Below are positions 30,009 to 34,220 of a stretch of DNA of 34,220 nucleotides, piece by piece (positions within the stretch are counted from its first letter, which is position 1; each line of letters begins with the position of its first letter). Source of the DNA: Pseudonocardiaceae bacterium YIM PH 21723 (GTDB taxonomy: Bacteria > Actinomycetota > Actinomycetes > Mycobacteriales > Pseudonocardiaceae); assembly GCA_003600225.1 (NCBI GenBank), contig QZFT01000073.1:1-34220 (forward strand), read 5' to 3'. The notes beneath the pieces were generated by a model that saw nothing but the letters and a program-made list of their open reading frames with translations, was not told where the DNA came from and ran no database searches. The translations under genes were made by a program, and so were the position numbers.

Positions 30009-31160
30009 GTGTCGCGGCGAGTGATGAGCGCGGTTGCGTTAGCACTATTGGGCACGATGCTGACCGCGTGCGGTGGGCAGGATGCCGCCGCGCCGGTGAC
30101 CGCCGGACCGGTGGCCGAACGCGAGGCCGTGGTCGTCTCCGAGCCCGCCGACGGCGCGAAGGACCTCAACCCGGCCGCGCCGGTGGTGCTCAAATCCCCC
30201 GATGGCGAGATCGCCTCGGTCGCCTTCACCACCCCGGGCGGCACCCCGCTGAAGGGGACGCTGGCGGAGGACAAGCACAGCTGGACGCTTGGCGAGGCGC
30301 TCGGCTTCGGCAAGACCTACGCCTGGACGGCCACCGCGAAGAACAAGTCCGGCAAGGTGAAGGAGTCCAAGGGCTCGCTGACCACGGTGGCGCCGGGAAA
30401 AACCATCGCTGCCTCGCTGGACGTCGGGGACAACCAGACCTACGGCGTCGGCAAGGGCATCGGCGTGAAGTTCAACGCCCCGGTACCGGACCGGGCCGCG
30501 GCGCAGAAGGCGCTGACCGTGAAGACCTCCGTCCCGGTCGAGGGGGCCTGGGGCTGGGTGTCGGACAGCGAGGTCCGGTGGCGGCCGAAGCTCTACTGGC
30601 CGGCGAACACCACGGTGCACCTGGACGCCAAGATCTACGCGGTCCCGTTCGGCCCCGGTGTGTATGGCGCGGAGGACCTGACCGCGGACTTCACCATCGG
30701 TCGCAACCTGATCATCAAAGGTGACGTCGCCACGCACCGGGTGATCGTGGAGCAGAACGACCAGCCGATCGCGGACTACCCGGCCAGCTTCGGCCTGGAC
30801 TCCGCTCCGGACCGGAACACGCCGAACGGCGCGTACGTGATCATGGAGAAGACCGGCTTCATGAAGATGACCAGCCAGCGGTACGGCTACACGGACATTC
30901 CCACGCACAACGCGATGCTGATCAGCACCAATGGCGAGTTCCTGCACGAGCTGGAAAGCAACCGGTGGAACCTCGGCAAGGCGAACACCTCGCACGGCTG
31001 CATCAACCTGGGCATGGCCGAATCCACCGAGCTCTTCAACTGGGCACTCGTCGGCGACCCGGTGGTCATCACCAACTCCGGGACCACGATGCCCGCCGGC
31101 GCCGAGATCCACGACTGGCAGTACAGCTGGGCGGAGTGGCAGGCCAAGTCGGCGCTGTGA
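30009..31160 (+). CDS. Lipoprotein L,D-transpeptidase
   Basis: Cell-wall enzyme that makes 3-3 peptidoglycan cross-links outside the membrane. The 383-aa precursor has a lipoprotein signal MSRRVMSAVALALLGTMLTAC with lipobox LTAC (Cys21). Immunoglobulin-like segments (about 40-125 and 135-235, including VGKGIGVKFNAPV) precede the YkuD catalytic domain (about 240-360) with THNAML and the active-site SHGCINL (328-334, nucleophile Cys331). This layout matches mycobacterial LdtB-type enzymes. GTG 30009 is preceded by GGGGGTGG. The stop overlaps the next gene by 4 nt. Only meropenem-class carbapenems typically inhibit the family well. Confidence 0.95.
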   Translation: MSRRVMSAVALALLGTMLTACGGQDAAAPVTAGPVAEREAVVVSEPADGAKDLNPAAPVVLKSPDGEIASVAFTTPGGTPLKGTLAEDKHSWTLGEALGFGKTYAWTATAKNKSGKVKESKGSLTTVAPGKTIAASLDVGDNQTYGVGKGIGVKFNAPVPDRAAAQKALTVKTSVPVEGAWGWVSDSEVRWRPKLYWPANTTVHLDAKIYAVPFGPGVYGAEDLTADFTIGRNLIIKGDVATHRVIVEQNDQPIADYPASFGLDSAPDRNTPNGAYVIMEKTGFMKMTSQRYGYTDIPTHNAMLISTNGEFLHELESNRWNLGKANTSHGCINLGMAESTELFNWALVGDPVVITNSGTTMPAGAEIHDWQYSWAEWQAKSAL

Positions 31161-31681
31161 GCGCTCCCGCATGGGCGTATGAGCAGGTGAAGCTTCATCC
31201 GCACGACCCGCTGTGGGCCGTCCGGGCGGGTCTGGAGTCCGCGTGGCTGACCGAGCTGCTCGCGCCGTGGCTGGTCGACGGGGTCGAGCACGTCGGGTCG
31301 ACGGCGATTCCGGGGCTCGCCGCGAAGCCGATCGTGGACCTGATGGCCGCGGTGGCGGATCCGGCCGTGGTCGACGACCGGGTGCTCGCCGCTGACGGTT
31401 GGTGCCTCGTGCCGCCGGAACTGGATGGCCGGCCGTGGCGGCGTTTCTTCGTCAAACCGGATCCCTCGGGCCAGCGGCGGCTGGCTCACCTGCAACTGGT
31501 GACGGCCGGGGACCGGCAGTGGGCCGATCAGCTCGGATTCCGGGATGCCCTCCGCCGGGACGACCGGCTCGCGCAGCGGTACGCGGAGCTGAAGCACCGG
31601 TTGGCGGAGGAGAGCGGGCACGACCGCGAGGCGTACACCGAGGGGAAGGCCGATTTCGTGGCCAGGGTGCTGGCCGGCTAG
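31157..31681 (+). CDS. GrpB family protein (nucleotidyltransferase fold)
   Basis: A 174-aa protein with the GrpB/UPF0157 motif VEHVGSTAIPGLAAKPIVDLM (about 39-59), in which GST and the later Asp form a nucleotidyltransferase-like active site, and VKPDPSGQRRLAHLQLV. The family is related to minimal nucleotidyltransferases; some members are annotated as dephospho-CoA kinase-associated, but most have no assigned role. GTG 31157 overlaps the transpeptidase stop (GTGA). Its stop overlaps the convergent deaminase gene's stop at CTAG (31678-31681). Confidence 0.85.
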   Translation: MSAPAWAYEQVKLHPHDPLWAVRAGLESAWLTELLAPWLVDGVEHVGSTAIPGLAAKPIVDLMAAVADPAVVDDRVLAADGWCLVPPELDGRPWRRFFVKPDPSGQRRLAHLQLVTAGDRQWADQLGFRDALRRDDRLAQRYAELKHRLAEESGHDREAYTEGKADFVARVLAG

Positions 31682-32118
31682 CGCCCGCCGATGTCCTCGC
31701 TCCACACCTCGGGGCGGGTCCGCTGGAACTCCAGCATCAGCTCGACGCAGGCCGGGTCGTTCAGCAGCACGACCTCGACCCCGCGATCGGTGAGGAAGGC
31801 GAGATCGCCCCGGAAGGTGGTGGCCTCGCCGACCACCACCCGGGGAATCTGGAACAGCAGGATCGCGCCGGAGCACATCTGGCAGGGCGACAGGGTCGTG
31901 TACAGGGTGGTCCCGGCGTAGGAGGTGCGGCGCCCGGCCCGGCGCAGGCAGGCGATCTCCCCGTGGGACACCGGGTCGCCGAGCTGGACCCGCTCGTTGT
32001 GCCCGGTGGCGATCACCGCTCCGGCCTCGGCCAGCGCCGCGCCGACCGGCACGCCACCGGTGCGCAGGCTCGCCCGGGCCTCGTCCCGCGCGAGCGCCAT
32101 GAGCTCTCGGTCATCCAT
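31678..32118 (-). CDS. Cytosine deaminase, yeast Fcy1-like
   Basis: A 146-aa zinc-dependent deaminase of the CDA fold. The zinc site is SHGEIACL (His52, catalytic Glu54) and SPCQMCSGAI (Cys79, Cys82). HGE rather than HAE, the following TLYTTLSPC, IPRVVVGE, and the C-terminal WSEDIGG closely recall Saccharomyces Fcy1 (which has SPCDMCTGAI and ends WFEDIGE) and not TadA or guanine deaminase. It should convert cytosine to uracil for pyrimidine salvage. ATG 32118. Convergent with the GrpB gene with overlapping stops. Confidence 0.85.
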   Translation of the reverse strand: MDDRELMALARDEARASLRTGGVPVGAALAEAGAVIATGHNERVQLGDPVSHGEIACLRRAGRRTSYAGTTLYTTLSPCQMCSGAILLFQIPRVVVGEATTFRGDLAFLTDRGVEVVLLNDPACVELMLEFQRTRPEVWSEDIGGR

Positions 32119-32130
32119 GCACGGAGTCTG

Positions 32131-32595
32131 TCAGTCGGTCCGATGCTTGGCGGGCACCTGGTACCGGCCGGCGAGGGCGATCCGGTTGAACGAGTTGATG
32201 CTGATCGTCGCGGAGACGAGCACGCCGATCTGTTCCTCGGAGAACAGGTCCTTCGCCGCCGCGTACACCGCGTCGGGCAGGTAGCCGTCCCAGATGCGGG
32301 TGACCGACTCGGCCAGGGTGAGCACGGCGCGTTCCCGCTCGGAGAAGCGCGGCGACTCCTGCCAGGTGGCGACGGCGAGCAGGTGGTTGTCGGTGGCACC
32401 GTCCCGCCGGGCCTCGCGAGTGTGCATGTCGTTGCAGAACGCGCAGCCGTTGAGTTGACTGGTCCGGATGTTGATCAGGTGCAGCAGCCACGGCTCAATG
32501 CCGGTGTTCGCCGCCGCCTTCTGCACGGCGGTGTTCACCGCGATGAAGGCCTGGTAGATCTCCGGCTGGGTCACGCCGAGGGCGGGTCGGGTCAT
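32131..32595 (-). CDS. AhpD-like/carboxymuconolactone decarboxylase family protein, copy 2
   Basis: A 154-aa protein of the CMD/AhpD superfamily with NGCAFCNDMHTREAR: Cys51, Cys54 and His58 form the AhpD-type redox centre. WQESPRFSERERAVLTLAE and NSFNRIALA follow in the usual order. These proteins are thought to reduce peroxides or act as small thiol-disulfide enzymes. It starts 2 nt after the stop of a close paralogue and shares most of its motif block, evidence of tandem duplication. ATG 32595 is the only start consistent with that spacing. Confidence 0.88.
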   Translation of the reverse strand: MTRPALGVTQPEIYQAFIAVNTAVQKAAANTGIEPWLLHLINIRTSQLNGCAFCNDMHTREARRDGATDNHLLAVATWQESPRFSERERAVLTLAESVTRIWDGYLPDAVYAAAKDLFSEEQIGVLVSATISINSFNRIALAGRYQVPAKHRTD

Positions 32596-32597
32596 GG

Positions 32598-33068
32598 TCA
32601 GTCCTTGAGGTGAGAGGCGGGAATCCGGGTGCGGGAGCCGAGCACGATCCGGTTCCACGAGTTGATGACGGTGGCCCGCCAGATCAGCACGGCGACCTGA
32701 TCGTCGGCGAACTCGGCTTTCGCCTGCGCGTACACCTCGTCGGACACGTAGCCCTCGCCGAGCGTGGTCACCGCCTCCGCCAGCGCGAGCACCGCGCGCT
32801 CCTGGGCGGAGAACCGCGGCGACTCCTGCCAGGTGGTCACCGCGAGGAGGTGGTTGTCGGTCGCGCCGGCCTTCCGGGCCTCGCGGGTGTGCATGTCCAG
32901 GCAGAAGGCGCAGCCGTTGAGCTGGCTGGCCCGGATATCGATCAGGTGCAGCAGCAGTTCGTCGATGCCGACGTCGGCCGCGGCCTTCTTCACCGCGCCG
33001 GACAGGGCCACCATCGCGGCGCCGATCTCCGGCTGGACCGTATTCCACTCGAAGCGTGAGCTCGTCAT
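32598..33068 (-). CDS. AhpD-like/carboxymuconolactone decarboxylase family protein, copy 1
   Basis: A 156-aa paralogue of the next gene, with NGCAFCLDMHTREAR (Cys53, Cys56, His60). The frame is open to 33110, but TAGCGT lies seven bases before ATG 33068 (MTSSRFEW), so I take that as a leaderless start. The pair is co-transcribed. Likely role: cytoplasmic peroxide or thiol chemistry; there is no reductase partner nearby. Confidence 0.87.
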   Translation of the reverse strand: MTSSRFEWNTVQPEIGAAMVALSGAVKKAAADVGIDELLLHLIDIRASQLNGCAFCLDMHTREARKAGATDNHLLAVTTWQESPRFSAQERAVLALAEAVTTLGEGYVSDEVYAQAKAEFADDQVAVLIWRATVINSWNRIVLGSRTRIPASHLKD

Positions 33069-33075
33069 ACCGGCA

Positions 33076-33135
33076 ACGCTAGTCGCCAAGTGGACTGTAG
33101 TCATGTCCAATTCAGGACTATTTCAGCAGTCCACT
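33076..33135 (-). promoter_or_regulatory. Promoter and nested dyad of the AhpD-like pair
   Basis: TAGCGT on the minus strand (33076-33081) is the -10. Upstream, AGTGGACTG (33089-33097) and CAGTCCACT (33127-33135) form a perfect 9-nt inverted repeat 29 nt apart, and GTCC/GGAC (33105-33108, 33115-33118) form a second dyad inside it. This covers the -35 region and upstream of it, as expected of an operator. Confidence 0.5.
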
Positions 33136-33225
33136 TCTCGATGGTGTTGCTGCGGTTGCGACCTTGTTGCGGCGGGCACATGCTGCGAATATCCCGTTTC
33201 CTGATGATCAACGAGAGGAATGCCC

Positions 33226-33486
33226 GTGTCTGCTTGTGAGGTGTGCGGCAACGACTACTGGATGGCCTTCGAGGTGCACACCGTCGGCGGGCAGGTGCAC
33301 ACCTTCGACTCGTTCGAATGCGCCATCCAGAAGCTGGCGCCGATCTGTGAGCACTGCGGCTGCCGGGTCATCGGGCACGGTGTCGAGGCGGACGCCCGCT
33401 TCTTCTGCAGCGGCCACTGCGCCCGCAGCGGTGGTCCGATGGTGGCCGAGCAGCTGCGCAGCGCCGTCGGCGCCCGGCCGAACTAG
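33226..33486 (+). CDS. Small zinc-binding protein, prokaryotic metallothionein-like
   Basis: An 86-aa Cys/His-rich protein: CEVCGNDYWMAFEV at the N-terminus, HTFDSFECAI, then APICEHCGCRVIGHG and RFFCSGHCAR. The second half matches the pattern of SmtA-type bacterial metallothioneins and related actinobacterial proteins. It should bind one or more zinc ions; a role in metal storage or as a structural zinc protein cannot be separated. GTG 33226 is preferred because GAGAGGA lies six bases upstream; ATG 33220 would be too close to it. Confidence 0.65.
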   Translation: MSACEVCGNDYWMAFEVHTVGGQVHTFDSFECAIQKLAPICEHCGCRVIGHGVEADARFFCSGHCARSGGPMVAEQLRSAVGARPN

Positions 33487-33496
33487 GACAAAAAGG

Positions 33497-33533
33497 GGCG
33501 CGGCGTGCCCCTGGGGGTCGGGCACGCCGCGCC
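33497..33533 (+). terminator. Terminator after the metallothionein-like gene
   Basis: A perfect 14-bp GC-rich stem (33497-33510 with 33520-33533) and 9-nt loop, 10 nt past the stop codon. Confidence 0.85.
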
Positions 33534-33687
33534 GGCCGCACCGAGTGCGGGAGAGGCTGCGGGGCGCTGGGGTCGCCTCCAGCAGCCTCCACCCATCGAA
33601 TACCCCAGTCGAGTGACGCTAAACCTGGTTTCGCCGGATCGGCGGCTCTGCTGACGGCACGCGTCCGGCTTGGGGAAGGAATCACCG

Positions 33688-34134
33688 ATGAGGCGATGGC
33701 TGCGGAAATACTGGCGGAATCACGAGGTCCAGGAGCAGCGTGGTGGGGGAGCCGCCTGGCAGGGCAGGGGGATGGATTCGCACCTGGTGGCGGAGATCTT
33801 CGAGGCCGAGGAACGCGGGGTGGATCCGGACATGGTCCCGCCGGACGCGCGCGAGCTGGCCTGGCGGCAGATCTCCAAGATCGGGGTCGTGCTGGGCGAT
33901 GCCGCGCTGAGTGCCGGGGACGTCGCCTGCCTGATCGACCTGCGGTCCCGCTGGTGGGACGCGGTCGCGAAGGCGGCGCCGGATCATGAACCGGCCATGC
34001 GCCGGGCCGCCGAGCTGGCCAGGGAACGGGACCTGGACACCGCGTGGGTGGTCCGCAGCCGAGGATTGGACGCCGCCGCCCGCCTGGTGGTGCTGCCCAG
34101 CGGGGTCGCGGCGAGGCGCTGGCAGGCGGACTAG
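33688..34134 (+). CDS. Protein of unknown function (148 aa)
   Basis: A soluble, mostly helical protein with a basic N-terminus (MRRWLRKYWRNHEVQEQ), an Arg/Asp/Glu-rich middle and a possible C-terminal domain ending VVLPSGVAARRWQAD. No motif or membrane segment is recognised. ATG 33688 follows GGGAAGGA by about seven bases; a TTG at 33670 is less likely. It stands alone between a terminator and the palindrome arm at 34143. Confidence 0.6.
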   Translation: MRRWLRKYWRNHEVQEQRGGGAAWQGRGMDSHLVAEIFEAEERGVDPDMVPPDARELAWRQISKIGVVLGDAALSAGDVACLIDLRSRWWDAVAKAAPDHEPAMRRAAELARERDLDTAWVVRSRGLDAAARLVVLPSGVAARRWQAD

Positions 34135-34142
34135 GGAGTGCC

Positions 34143-34160
34143 CGAAGTTGGCGATGTTCG
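34143..34160. repeat. Single arm of the CGAAGTTGACGA palindrome family
   Basis: CGAAGTTGGCGATGTTCG starts 9 nt past the stop codon of the 148-aa gene, in the position of a terminator, but the expected second arm is not found in the remaining 60 nt of the window. Confidence 0.5.
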
Positions 34161-34220
34161 CGGCTGGTTGCGGTACCCCATGGCCACTGCCGGCCCGCCG
34201 AGGTACAGCTCGGCCAGGCA

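Overview
The window is high-GC DNA from an actinobacterium. Gene content and gene style (two citrate synthases near pdxH, ahpC/ahpD beside a divergent oxyR, an EspG-like protein, LAxTG surface proteins, many GTG starts and leaderless promoters) suggest the Pseudonocardiaceae. That family placement is inference; no rRNA or other phylogenetic marker is present. No tRNA, rRNA, CRISPR array, transposase, integrase or phage gene was seen, so this looks like chromosome rather than a mobile island.

Layout. 1-5.3 kb: citrate synthase 2 (minus) divergent from pdxH, then an MFS exporter and an ABC ATPase/permease pair. 5.4-9.3 kb: APC amino-acid permease, PfkB sugar kinase and the main citrate synthase gltA. 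9.4-11.2 kb: two tiny unknown genes divergent from a photolyase. 11.3-15.0 kb (minus): a six-gene operon of an XRE regulator, three related four-helix membrane proteins and an ABC exporter, every junction being a 4-nt stop/start overlap. 15.0-17.6 kb: a VanZ-like protein, a CodA-like amidohydrolase that has lost most metal ligands, and a Gfo/Idh oxidoreductase. 17.7-23.1 kb (minus): two small helical proteins, a soluble three-module FtsK/EccC-like ATPase, a further helical protein, and upstream a Glu/Pro-rich two-domain protein. 23.2-25.3 kb: ahpC-ahpD with divergent oxyR.

25.4-27.7 kb: two secreted wall-anchored proteins sharing an Asn/Gly decapeptide repeat and ending in LANTG or LASTG; the second carries a long collagen-like GGPGTP tract. 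28-34 kb: winged-helix regulator, EspG-like protein, lipoprotein L,D-transpeptidase overlapping a GrpB-family gene, a yeast-type cytosine deaminase, a tandem pair of AhpD-like proteins, a small metallothionein-like zinc protein and an unknown gene.

The modules most worth following as undescribed systems are the XRE/three-membrane-protein/ABC operon (11266-14998) and the soluble EccC-like ATPase with its helical partners (17669-21467). Several sequence-level signals cross gene boundaries: a family of intergenic palindromes built on CGAAGTTGACGA; a second family built on GGTGCCCTTCACTGC; and a palindrome GTCCAC(A/T)GTGGAC that recurs inside unrelated genes, always in the frame encoding Ser-Thr-Val-Asp with Thr codons that are unusual for high-GC DNA.
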